Positions 11,977 through 23,800 of a stretch of DNA of 64,000 nt are shown piece by piece. The DNA is from Halichondria panicea. Lineage: Eukaryota; Porifera; Demospongiae; Suberitida; Halichondriidae. Location of the stretch: assembly GCF_963675165.1 (NCBI RefSeq), contig NC_087390.1:2866001-2930000 (forward strand), written 5' to 3'. The position numbers and the translations under genes were made by a program. A model generated the notes under the pieces. That model did not search any database, had not been told where the DNA came from, and saw only the letters and a program-made list of their open reading frames with translations. The stretch's first letter is position 1. Each line of letters begins with the position of its first letter.

Positions 11977-12132
11977 CGAGTAACAGTGCTGTCAGTGATT
12001 TCTTTTGAGAGCTTTGATCATCTGTATATAGGTATGTGGCAGGTGAATTAAAGCACGGGCCAACTCTACGGTAGCATGATAATGTATGATGTATCATAAA
12101 ATTAATTATCTCTCTGTAGCCCCTACCAAACA

Positions 12133-13431
12133 ATGGCAGCTCAATCCTTGGTCCCCTACATCCACCCAAGCCCAGCTTACCACAGGGATTTTTTCCTGTT
12201 GCAAATTCCCATCAAGATCAACAACCAACCAAGTGTCATCGAAATAGTTGATGGCACTCCTGTGCTACACTGTCCTGAGGTGGAGCTCTCAGTGCAACTG
12301 GTCGTACTAGCTCAGCATGTCTCCACTGTGCTAGCGGAATACCGTATCACGCTAAAAGGAGCCTATTACGATGACAACTATCCACTCTATGCCATTGATC
12401 TACCTCCTACAATATCCAAAGAGGGACTGCACTCTCTTTTGCCTGCTTTCTCAAATGTTTGCTATAGCATTACTGAGAGATATTTTTCACAAGTTCCTTG
12501 CAAGACCGTAGTGGTAGTTGACTTTCAGCTTTTTCTCTGCTCTCCTGCAAAGGACAGCTTTACAAATTCCAAACTCACCTCAATTCAGCTTGGACAAGAA
12601 TCAGACGAGATTCTTTTGACCTTTATAGACAGCAAGATGTTTAAATTCTCTGAGCTCTTCACCTCTAGATCCAGCTCGTCCCCTACAATCATTGAATCAT
12701 CCTCTAAAGCTACTGCTGTATCATTTGTGTCACTCCTCCGAGCACTGAGTGGAAAGGCCAGTCACAAGTGGTTCAATCTCGGAGCTCTGCTAGGAGTATC
12801 CGCTGAGAAATTGCAGAGAATTGAGAAGCAACACCAGAATCCAGACTCTTGCTTGACACACACACTCAAGAATGTGGTGGACAGTAACACCGAGCTGATG
12901 TGGGGAGAGGTGGTCTCAACGCTTTCCACTGTCGGGCTGAGCAATCTGGCAGAGGAAGTCAGTAAGGAACATGGTGAGTTACTCAAATGGAAATTCAAAT
13001 CTATTGTTGTGAATTAATTAGATGTATGCTTCCTGAGGGCTGAAAACGAACCTTTGACTAAACGTGAGTAGCAATGCAACCATGACATGTTTTAGACTAA
13101 TTTCATGTATTCACATGTACAGCCACTCTCCAATCTCTGAGCCAATCTTTAACTGATGTCAGTGCCAAGTGGTTCAACTTTGGTGCTCTTCTAGGAGTCC
13201 CCCCCAGTACACTACAAGCAATTGACAACCACTACCACTCTGACTGTGATGACTGCATGCCTCACTAGAATGCTTATGTGGCTGATAGAAAACTCACCCA
13301 TCACATGGTCCTCAGTAGCACAAGCTCTGGGCCAGATTGGATATGGAGACCTAGCGGAACAAATCAGACAATCACATGGTGAGCATAATTATGCCTCAAG
13401 GCGTAGCCGCACGAGGGATACGGTAAAGCTG

Positions 13432-13464
<33 letters not shown>

Positions 13465-14577
13465 TCCAGCTGTAACTGCTCAACGGTTGCAATGCGACAA
13501 AAACTAACAGCTTCTATAGGCTTCTAGCCACGTTCTTGAAACAATTGCAAATTATTTACCTCTTCTATAACACCCTAATACTTTTGAGCGAAAGCAAAAA
13601 ATGGCGAGAGGCATTAGCAAGCGCACGCTTGCAACACTCGTTATGGTGGTTTCTATTATTATGTATACTGCATGTATTAGCAGGTAATTTTCTTTTTCGT
13701 ATACGAACTAAATATTTCGTATTTTAAGTCTTCGTACAGCTCAGGATATATAGATGTTGAACCTATTGTGGTAGAATATTTTCATGATGCTCTACAATAC
13801 AAGTGTACGAACATTTCAACCATAATTAGCATTACCAGTTATAATTATACGCATGGTGCTAGGGATTCTTTGTGCAATGCACCCATATCAGATGATAATT
13901 GATGACCTTTTCTGATTTGTGCAGATATCTCACCAATACCATCTGAGAGTGTAACACAAGTAAGAAAACAAAATTTGATATTCGTCTAGTTGACAAGTGT
14001 TGTGTTGTCCTTGCATGTAGCAAGCTGAAGTAAGAGCCGATGATACAGAACAGTGGAAAATTGAAATAGAATCATCTGTCACTGAAGTACGACAAGAGGT
14101 CGACACTCTTAAGCAAGATTATGCTAGTATGAAAGATGTGCTAAATGGGCTACAAGAAGAAAAAGATAAAATCAAAAAATGCTTTGAGCAGGAACAAGCA
14201 CATTGCAACAGCCTTTATGAATCAAGAGCATAATCAACAGTGTGGGCATATATAGTGTTATTGAGGAAGAAATTATTGAGAACGAATCGACAGTAGCTGA
14301 TATAAAGAGTGAACTTGATTGCACCGATACAAAATACAATGACAAATCTCAGGAAATGGCCCGTCTTGCTACAACCCTATCGGTGAGAACAAGCAAACTT
14401 GTAGAAAAATCCTTTGTTTTGTCAAAAATTGAAGAGTCATTTTTTGAGTGCGATGATGAATCTGATGAATCTGAGTGCGATGATGCTAAACTGTCTTATC
14501 AACAACGGCTGGTGAAGGCTAAGACACTTTCTGAGGTTGATTATATTATAAGCTCCGCAAGAAGTCCGAGTAGTTGA
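12133..14577 (+). pseudogene. Death-domain GTPase gene, copy 1 (frameshifted and truncated)
   Basis: This duplicates the gene at 15008-19912. Exon 1 (12133-12973) is intact and encodes the unknown N-terminal region plus the first death domain (KASHKWFNLGALLGV). A small exon (13022-13063) follows. The exon for the second death domain (13123-13378) carries a 4-bp insertion at 13257-13260 relative to copy 2, giving a stop within three codons. The coiled-coil exon from 14021 ends early at a TAA (14231-14233) because about 75 bp are replaced. Homology stops by about 14545, so the filamin repeats and GTPase are absent. A short product from exon 1 (294 codons, reading into the intron to 13017) is still possible and could act as a death-domain-only protein. 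Confidence 0.85.
13385..13530. repeat. Dispersed repeat, intron of DD copy 1
   Basis: It starts at aattatgcctcaaggcgtag and includes gatacggtaaagctgac, a GT microsatellite, ctgctcaacggttgcaa and acagcttctataggcttcta. The same order occurs at 16265-16430 and, reversed, at 34480-34620. It has no coding capacity. Confidence 0.75.
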
Positions 14578-14579
14578 AC

Positions 14580-15007
14580 ACTGAATAAGTGAGGAGGAGT
14601 ATTGTAAAAGCTTAACATTATTTTTATTACTATGGTGTTTGTTAGGAATGTATGATTAGCCCTTAACTGTTTCCTGTATGTCTTCTTCCGGGAAACGGTA
14701 GAGGGCGGCGGCGCCCGACTAGTAACAGTGGGCATCTATGAAACACCTATGAATACGTATGGGAAATTCCCTCGCCTCACCGATAAATGGAGGGCGTGTC
14801 GGAACTGTCTCATTCTTGAATCTCTTGGTAATCCAATCAGGAGGTCAGTACAGTGCTGTCAGTATTTCGCTTTGATCATCTGTATAGGTCTAGGTGGCAG
14901 GTGAGTTAAAGCACGGGCCAACTAGATATATCTAGCATGATAATGTAATAATTATGATCGATGTAGATGCATAAAATTAATTATCTCACTGTAGCCCCTA
15001 CCAAACA
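14580..15007. other. Spacer between the two DD genes, with shared upstream region
   Basis: The part from about 14759 matches 11714-11790 and 11977-12132 upstream of DD copy 1, including the gggaaattccctcgcc and taaatggagggcgtgtcg blocks. The conserved stretch ends at the start codon and probably contains the promoter. No TATA box could be identified with confidence. Confidence 0.5.
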
Positions 15008-18000
15008 ATGGCAGCTCAATCCTTGGTCCCCTACATCCACCCAAGCCCAGCTTACCACAGGGATTTTTTCCTGTTGCAAATTCCCTTCAAGATCGACAAC
15101 CAACCAAGTGTCATCAAAATAGTGGATACCACTCCTGTGCTACACTGTCCTGAGGTGGAAATCTCAGTGCAACTGGTTGTACTAGCTCAGCATGTCTCCA
15201 CTGTGCTAGCTGAATACAGTATCAGGCTAAAAGGAGCGTATTACGATGACAACTATCCACTCTATGCCATTGATCTACCTCCTCCAATATCCAAAGAGGG
15301 ACTGCACTCTCTTTTGCCTGCTTTCTCAAATGTTTGCTACAGAATTACTGAGAGATATTTTTCACGAGTTCCTTGCAAGACCGTAGTGGAAGTTCACTTT
15401 CAGTTTTTTCTCTGCTCCCCTGCAAAGGACAGCTTTACAACTTCCAAACTCACCTCAATTCAGCTTGGACAAGAATCAGACGAGATTCTTTTGACCTTTT
15501 TAGACAGCAAGATGTTTAAATTCTCTGAGCTCTTCACCTCTAGATCCAGCTCGTCCCCTACAATCATTGGATCATCCTCTAAAGGTGCTGCTGTATCATT
15601 TGTGTCACTCCTCCGAGCACTGAGTGGGAAGGCCAGTCACAAGTGGTTCAATTTCGGAGCCCTGCTAGGAGTATCCGCTGAGAAATTGCAGAGAATTGAG
15701 AAGCAACACCAGAATGCAGACTCTTGCTTGACACACACACTCAAGAATGTGGTGGACAGCAACACCGAGCTGACGTGGGGAGAGGTAGTCTCAACGCTTT
15801 CCACTGTTGGGCTGAGCATTCTGGCAGAGGAAGTCAGTAAGGAACATGGTGAGTTACTCAATGTATTTAAATGGAAATTCAATGTATTGTTGTGAATTAA
15901 TTATATAGGTGTATGCTTCCTGAGGGCTGCTGAAAATGAACCTTCGACTAAACGTGAGTAGCATGACATGTTTAGACTAATTTCATTCATGTATTCACAT
16001 GTACAGCCACTCTCCAATCTCTGAGCCAATCTTTAGCTGATGTCAGTGCCAAGTGGTTCAATTTTGGTGCTCTTCTAGGAGTCCCCCCCAGTACACTACA
16101 AGCAATTGACAACCACTACAACTCGGACTGTGATGACTGCCTCACTAGAATGCTTATGTGGCTGATAGAAAACTCACCCATCACATGGTCCTCAGTAGCA
16201 CAAGCTCTGGGCCAGATTGGATATGGAGACCTAGCGGAACAAATCAGACAATCACATGGTGAGCATAATTATGCCTCGAGGCGTAGCCGCACGAGGGATA
16301 CGGTAAAGTTGACTGTGTGTTTGTGTGTGTCTGTCTGTCTGTCTGTCTGTGTGTGTGTGTATTCCAGCTGTAACTGCTCAACAGTTGCAATGCGACAAAA
16401 ACTAACAGCTTCTATAGGCTTCTAGCCACGTTCTTGAAACAATTGCAAATTATTTACCTCTTCTATAACACCCTAATACTTTTGAGCGAAAGCAAAAAAT
16501 GGCGAGAGGCATTAGCAAGCGCACGCTTGCAACACTCGTTATGGTGGTTTCTATTATTATCTATACTGCATGTATAGCAGGTAATTTTCTTTTTCGTATA
16601 CAAACTAAATATTTCATATTTTAAGTATTCGCACAGCTCAGGAGATGTTGAACCTATTGTGGTACAATATTTTCATGATGCTCTACAATACAAGTATACG
16701 AACATTTCAACCATAATTAGCATTACCCGTTATAATTATACGCATGGTGCTAGGGATTCTTTGTGCAATGCACCCATATCTGATGATAATTGATGACCTT
16801 TTCTGATTTATGCAGATATCTTACCAGTACCATCTGAGAGTGGTGTAACACAGGTAAGGAAAACAAAATTTAATATTTATGTGCATGTGTATAGTTGACA
16901 AGTGTTATGTTGTCCTTGCATGTAGCAAGCTGAAGTAAGAGCCGATGATACAGAACAGTGGAAAATTGAAATAGAATTATCTGTTACTGAAGTACGACAA
17001 GAGGTCGACACTCTTAAGCAAGGTTATGCTATTATGAAAGATGTGCTAAATGGGCTACAAGAAGAAAAAGATAAAATCGAAAAACGCTTTGAGCAGGAAC
17101 AAGCACATTGCAACAGCCTTTATGAATCGAAAAGACTCCTGACCATTCACTTGCAAAAAGATGAACAACACTGCAAGAAAATCAAGGCCATTGAGGAAGA
17201 AATTATTGAGAAAGAATCGACAGTAGCTGATTTAAAGAGTGAACTTGATTGCACCGATACAAAATACAATGACAAATCTCAGGAAATGTCCCGTCTTGCT
17301 ACAGCCCTATCGGTGAGAACAAGTGAACTTATAGAAAAATCCTTTGTTTTGTCAAAAATTGAAGAGTCATTTTTTGAGTGCGATGATGCTGCTCTTAGAA
17401 TTGCTGACAAGCGAATACTAGACTATCAACAACGGCTGGTGGAGGCTAAGAAGGTTTCTCAGGCTGCTTATCTGGCTGAAATAAAGGTATATGGAAGATC
17501 GTTTAATGTGTGTGCTCTTGTTTCATTTTTACTTTTTCCCCTTTTTAGTCACAACTTGAAACTGAAACCGAATGCGTGAAGAACCTTGAAGAAAAGTGCC
17601 ACCTTATTGACAAACAGTGCTCTGACCTTGCCACCATTGTTGCTAGTATTGAAGGAGACATTGCTACCAAAGAACAAGCTTGTGAGACTCTGGAAAGCAA
17701 TACCGAGGGGTTTTTTCAGCAGCAGAAGCAGATTGAGCTCACTCAGCTAAAAATGGAAATAATAAATCGCAAACTGGAGCTTGCTAAAGCAAAGATCAAA
17801 CATCGAGATTCCACACAAGAATTAGCTTACCATCGAAAAGATTTTCAAAGAGCAAAAAACCTTTTGGTGAGTTCATAATAATTGTTGGCGCAAAAATATT
17901 TTTAACATTGCTACTTGCATTGCTTAACAAAGCAACTGTTTTCTTTCCAGCCTGAACTAAGCAAATGCAGTGTGGATGGTATCGATGTACCCGTACACAA

Positions 18001-19912
18001 AGCAAGAGCATACGTTGCCATGGAGATCAAGGTCCATCTTTACAACAGAGACGGCGAGCCATGCAGCGGACAGCATTTAGTTTCTCTATGCTGTGAAACA
18101 GATGAGCAGATGTTTACTGAGGCCAATAGCAGTGCCCCTGATGGCACTTACTCTCTCTCCTACACCCCCTCATGTCTGGGGGAGCGCTCGTTAGTGGTAG
18201 CCGTGAACAGTACACCCATCAACAAAACGCCCTTCAACGTGTTCTTCCTGAACAGCCCTCATCCCCCAAATTGCACTGTTATTTTAGACAAGAAAATTGT
18301 CCAACACAAAAAATTTGACGCCCTCGTGCAACTCAAAGACCAGAATGGTGACCAAATCAATTCACGACAGAACGTGTCAGCGTATTTTAAATTTCCTGAT
18401 ACATTCAAGAAGACTGAAGCAATTATTTCCTCTTCTAGTGATTCTCCTGACAAGTACACGCTTGTATTAACTACGCCTTCTAGTGGTGAGGGAGTGCTCT
18501 CCGTTTTTGTTGACGATCAGCTCATTGCTAGTCCCAGTGTAATCATTACTAGTCCCAGTGTAATCATTGCTAGTCCCAGTGTAATCATTACTAGTCCCAG
18601 TGCTAGTCCCAGTGTAATCATTACTTCAAAAAGCAGTACCCGCTCAACTAATTTGTTGCTGGGAATGGGTGGCCTTGGAGAAAAGATGGTTTCCAACATT
18701 CCACATTCAAAAGGTCCTCACCATCCCTTCAAAATGCTTCTCATTGGTGAAACTGGATCTGGCAAGACTTCTTTTCTCAACCTTCTGTACAACTGCGGTA
18801 CTGTGCAGGCTCTTGGATGTGGGTTCGGAGCTGAAGGTCTTGAACAATTTAAACAGTTCAATGACATCCAGCTAGAAAATGCAATGGAGCATGCAATGCA
18901 AAGCAAAACGAATGATGCCAAGCGATACAATGTTGAAGTTGGAGATCTTAAGGTTGGAGTAATCGATACTCCTGGCTTTGGTGATTCTCGTGGTCTGGAC
19001 CAAGACAAGGAAAATGCTGAAAAGATTGTGAATGCACTAAAAGCTGAAGACTACATTAACTGTGTCTGCCTGATCATCAATGGCTATCAAGCTCGAATAA
19101 GTGTTTCGCTGAAGTATGTTCTGTCCGAGATCACTGCCATTTTGCCAAGAGATATCCTTAACAAATTGATTGTTGTTTTCAGCAGCACCAGTGAAGCACT
19201 GGACCTCAACTTCGATCCGAAATTACTGACTGAATATTTTGGTAAGGAAGTCGACAACGTCTTTTACATCGAAAATCCTTACTGCCGGTTTGAGAAAGCA
19301 CGGAGTAAAGTGAAACAGCTCGGTATTGACTTAATTGCAAGCTCTTTACAGAAATCTTTTGAAGCCACTACTAAAGTCCTGGGTGATATGTGCACCACGA
19401 TCAAAGATTTCTCTCGGGTTCACACACGTCGATTTGTTGAGCTCTATGAGAAGAGGCAAGCCATTGAAAGCACTGTTTTCGTTGCACTCAATGAGTATGA
19501 AAACCAGATTTTCTTGGAAAAGGAAATAAGAAACAAGAGGAAAGAAGTGTCGGCTGCTATGGGTCGAAAGGAATTATTCAAGAAACGAGTATCAAAAGCA
19601 ATGGAAGCTGAATTCAACAAAGCCAAAAGTGATGAAGAACGAGCTCAACTATTGTACCACCAGTTTGAGGAGAAAAAACTAGCATCTGAAACTAAACGAC
19701 AGCAGCTGTATGACGAGCTTATTAAAGCAATCTCAGAGTTTGAGACCTTGGGAATTGCAAGGAATTACACAAAATTGATCGAAAACCAGTTGGCTCTAAT
19801 AGACACACATCTTGAAGGTTCAACTGGCCCCGAGTTCGAATACCTTTGTAAGACCAGGAATGATGTCAAGAAAATGCTGGAGGTGGTGCAAAAAGCCAAG
19901 AAAACGAAGTAA
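15008..19912 (+). CDS. Double death-domain, coiled-coil, filamin-repeat GTPase
   Basis: Seven exons join in phase: 15008-15848, 15909-15953, 16007-16258, 16816-16853, 16926-17486, 17549-17866 and 17951-19912 (1,338 aa). In order there is an unrecognised region (about 1-195), a death domain (about 205-280; SHKWFNLGALLGV-like), a second death domain (about 300-378; AKWFNFGALLGVPP) and a long coiled coil (about 395-680). Then come two filamin-type Ig repeats (about 685-885), with GTYSLSYTP and the strand ending TPFNV in the first. A short SPSVIIT tandem linker follows, then a GTPase domain with P-loop GETGSGKTS and G3 DTPGFGDSRG, and a final helical region. The G domain resembles GIMAP/septin-like TRAFAC GTPases. 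No clear NKxD (G4) motif is visible. There is no signal peptide or membrane segment, so it is probably cytosolic. Death domains usually recruit adaptors, so a switch-controlled signalling or innate-defence role is inferred. It converges with the integrin gene. Confidence 0.85.
16265..16430. repeat. Dispersed repeat, intron of DD copy 2
   Basis: Same unit as at 13385-13530, with a (tg)/(tctg) microsatellite expanded differently. Confidence 0.75.
18522..18625 (+). repeat. In-frame 21-bp minisatellite encoding (SPSVIIT/A)n
   Basis: About five units of agtcccagtgtaatcattrct occur, one of them shortened. They form the linker between the second filamin repeat and the GTPase domain. The reading frame is kept throughout. 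Confidence 0.9.
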
Positions 19913-19984
19913 TACACATTATAAATACCCCAGGCTTTGACATGTAATTATAATTATATAGCTACCTCTTTCGATAGTTTATTA

Positions 19985-20115
19985 GAACGGTTTTAGATTT
20001 CTGAGTGTAGTGTTGTTTGCTAATTAAAGTTATAGTGTTTGTTTGAACGGTTTTAGATTTAATTTTAACTGAGTGTAGTACGTGTTGTTTGCTAATTAAA
20101 GTTAGTGTTTGTTTG
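19985..20115. repeat. Tandem duplication in the 3' flank of the DD gene
   Basis: Two units of about 60-70 bp share gaacggttttagattt, ctgagtgtagt and gttgtttgctaattaaagtt. The unit may lie in the 3' UTR. Confidence 0.75.
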
Positions 20116-20223
20116 ACTGCATTATTGTATTGACTTATAATTATGTCCAAATGTGATTGCAATTTAATTCTCAAAACCATGATGGAGGTGGTGCAAAAAG
20201 CCAAAGAAAATGATATTAAAATG

Positions 20224-20567
20224 ATATAACCCAGCATGATAATCCTCGTGTTTTATTGAAATATCAGATAGAAAATTTTCTCACTCAGTGCCATAATTAT
20301 AATTTGCATAATAATTATTTATGGTCAGGTCTGTATAATTACATGCACTTATGGGTGAATGTGCATGTGTGGTATATGCATGATTGTCAATAACCTCGAT
20401 TCCAGGCCGCTCCCAATTGAGAAAGAGGGGCTGGGATCGAGGCTAGTCACCGACATATAATAAGTAATAGCATGAGACTGATCAATGAAAATATACATAT
20501 ACCGGTACATGAAGGCAAGGGAGAGTTGCCTTCAATAAAACACGAGGATTATCATGCTGGGTTATAT
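20224..20567. mobile_element. 344-bp element with 37-bp perfect terminal inverted repeats
   Basis: The left end starts atataacccagcatgataat and its exact reverse complement ends at 20567. The 37-bp arms match perfectly. The inside contains flank sequence also seen at 3370-3640 and a smaller MITE at 20391-20444. Because the interior is ancestral flank, this may be an inverted duplication around host DNA rather than a simple MITE. No coding capacity. Confidence 0.75.
20391..20444. mobile_element. 54-bp hairpin MITE
   Basis: The ends taacctcgattccaggcc and ggctgggatcgaggcta belong to the 11801 family. The flanks gtcaa/gtcac are a possible short TSD. The homologous flank at about 3600 lacks it. 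Confidence 0.7.
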
Positions 20568-20829
20568 CGCGTTGACCCCTTCCCAAATCATGCCCTGAAC
20601 ACGACCGTGTAATACGAAGGGAACTGTATGGCTTAACCTTACACTGAGCGTGATATAGAATATACCGTCGCCTGCAATAATATGATTACAGCCATACACT
20701 TGATATTGTTTGATTCAAACGTAAAAGATATCAATTCAAAGACTGTAAGAATCCATTTCTAAATGAGTTGCAAATGAAAGATTTGTAGAATAAAAACAGC
20801 TATATGTGTGTACATGTACCTAATACTGT

Positions 20830-23800
20830 TCAAAGTTCAGTCTCCTCCCCATCATCGTCATGTACCCCTTGTGCAGGGTCAAAGTCCATAAACACATCCT
20901 CTTCAGCAGCAGCTGCCTCCTGTGTGATGTAGCATTAGAATGAATCATGAAATAAACAATATTGAACTCACGTTAAGCTCTCTCTCGAGCTCTGCTTCTT
21001 CTTCGGCTTCTGCCTCTTTCTCTTTCTCCTCGTCTACTGCCTCCCCTGTCACTACGTAACTCGTCAGCTCTGGTTGCCCCGCCCCACTCTGCGTGATACC
21101 GGGAATAGGGGGGATAGTCCGTCGTTGGAAGAACTCAGAATCAGTTTGTTCCACTCCATTGGACATATCGCCACTCTTCTTGTTCTTGTACCAGCGTCGG
21201 AATAGGCCACACTGTGACAATGTGTGTGTATGGGTGTGTGTGTGTATGATGGGTGTGTGTGTGGAGGGGGCGTAAGGTGTGCTGTAAGACTACACATATA
21301 CAGTGTGTGTGTGGTGTGGGGAGTAAGGTGCGATATAAAACGACATAGTGTACTGTCAATTAAGACCGCTTTCTTGGACTCACCAATGCCAGTATTGAAA
21401 TTATGGCCACCAGTACGATTATCCCCACTACCACGGCAATGACTACCACCCAGTACGGCACACACTCCTGCACCACCTCTGTCACTGCAGGTGACACGAG
21501 GAACGAAACCTACAAGAGAGAGAGAGAGAGAGAGGGGGGAGGGGGAGTAATAAACAAGACTCTGGTGTACAACATTGACAGGTGATCTCTGGTACTGTAT
21601 GCACTGTACTACAGGTAGCTATACAAGTGTAACTCTCAACCCACTGCACCCACCCACCGTGCTCTGAGTGACGCTGTCCTCTCCCTGCCGTGGCAACAGT
21701 GTCTCCTTGATCAGCTGAGAGTAGATGGTCAGATCACCAACAAACTGAACACCAGGACTCTGTGTGTGTGTGTGTGTGGAGGGGGAAATAATTTCCGTAT
21801 ACAATTGTACTCAATCACTATCTAGCGCATGATGACAGAGTTGCAAACTTACAAAGAGTCTAGCGAAGAGAGTGAGCTCAGCGGGGGGTCCAGGGGTGGG
21901 GCCAAGGTCCGCTATGGTACAGAGGATCACACCACACGTAAACTGTCCCATACTATTACAAGCGGGGTCAATAGGTGGGGGTGGTCCCGTCCAGGGCGGG
22001 ATGAACCCAGCTGGTTCTTGAATCACAGACTGTACATGTGTGCGTGTAGTTGTGCAAATGAAATGGAGAGTTCTTATTGTGTTAGGCACAACAAACTCAC
22101 CAATCTCCTGGGTATGGCTTGATAGTGACTGCAGTTGATGGTCCCCGAGGTAGCGACAATCTCCGTGGGAATGAGGAGGGGGAAGTCCCTGTGTTCAACT
22201 GGCAGGTGTATAAGGAGGGTGGTCCGAGGGAAAGCTGTTCCATTGGTCGCCTCTCGTGAGTTGCGGACACTCACTCTGAAGGTGAGTAGTGGGCCAGTCT
22301 CGTTGAGAGGTATGGTGGAGGCATTACGATAGATAGTGTTCCGGAAGGCTATGTACCTCTCCTCCGACACACTACAAGGGGGAGGGGGAGGGGGAGGACT
22401 GATACATGTATACATACTAGACTAAGTCATTATAATTCTCTACATAGACAGTGATCATACCATAATTATCCTAAAATTCAATCAGTTTCATGCAGTTTTG
22501 CTATAATGCCTCAGAAATACCACACACACACACACATACACTCACACTGAGCTGATCCCACACCCACACACACACTCACACTGAGCTGATCCCATAGTCT
22601 CCGACAGCTTCAAGACGCACCTCCTTGCTAGCAGTGGAACTGATGTTGCCAGAAATACCGTCAATCACCAGAAACGTAAACTCAAGAGATTCAGTATCAA
22701 GAGGAATGCCCGACAAGTTGAAACCAAAGAAGAGCTCTAATTGCAGGGTCTTCCCTGCCAGGGTGGGGTTACGGAGGGCACATTCGACAGCTGTTGTGAA
22801 ATTGCTGAGCTGATCGTTTATCAAGCGACTGTTGCACTCGGTAACAGCACTTGGACTCAGCGACACCTGGAGAGGGAGGGGAGGAATTAATCAAAGGCTT
22901 ATTGAACTCATATTATATTCCACGTGAGTGCATGTGTTTAGTAGGGAATTATAATTATGCTTGACGATATAATGTTGCTAGCTTTAGTTAGCCATAAAAG
23001 TGGGCAAGTTATAATTTATATCATGGGTGTTATGTATGGTGCCCTCGAAAGTAGTACTGTACATGCACTTACGGAGTTTTCCAATACCATCCCCCGAGGC
23101 AGTTGTACGACCAGTGTGGGGCTGAGTCCATCATCACCAGCTGTGTTGCTCACGTTGACACGGTAACCAAACACGTTTGCAGACGCAAGCACCAGAGTGT
23201 TGTCATCTGACATACTACAGAAGAAAAATTATATAATTCTTGCATTTTGTTAAGCTCTCTATAGAATTATTCTTCCATGGTAACATTATACGAGGCGTCC
23301 AATCAGATTCTATATAGCACTATACTTACAAGTCCTCCTGTATGGATAGTTGGTAGACGGGCTCACATTCCAAGCTAGCACCACTGCTGCAGTTGACGTT
23401 GAAGTTAATATCGTACTCCAATGACAGGGGCATGGGGACATCTCCCCTCAGGTAGCGGCGCAGTATCGGGTGAAGAGCTCCGCCCAGTTTGTCGGAGGAG
23501 GGGGTGGAGTCAAGTGCGAGGGGTTGTGGGGAATCGTCAATGGAAAACTGCACTGATATCGGAGACGTGTCAGTGAAATCGGCCTGTGTGTTGGGATGAT
23601 GATTATAATTATATAATCCAGCTGTTTTTGTTCAACTTACACTGAGTGCAAAGGTGAGAGGAGGTGCACAGACCCTGCCCACCTCCCCTGGAGTTTCCAC
23701 GGTAACGGTATCGGTGTACGAGCTGCCTCCAAGTGTGGCATCACCACTAACGGAGTCCACCTGATAATGAGCAGCTCGTGACTTAGTCCCATCCACTGTC

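Noticed and set aside
12762-12998. Minus-strand ORFs opposite the death-domain exons
   Set aside because: They are present in both copies only because the sense exon is conserved.
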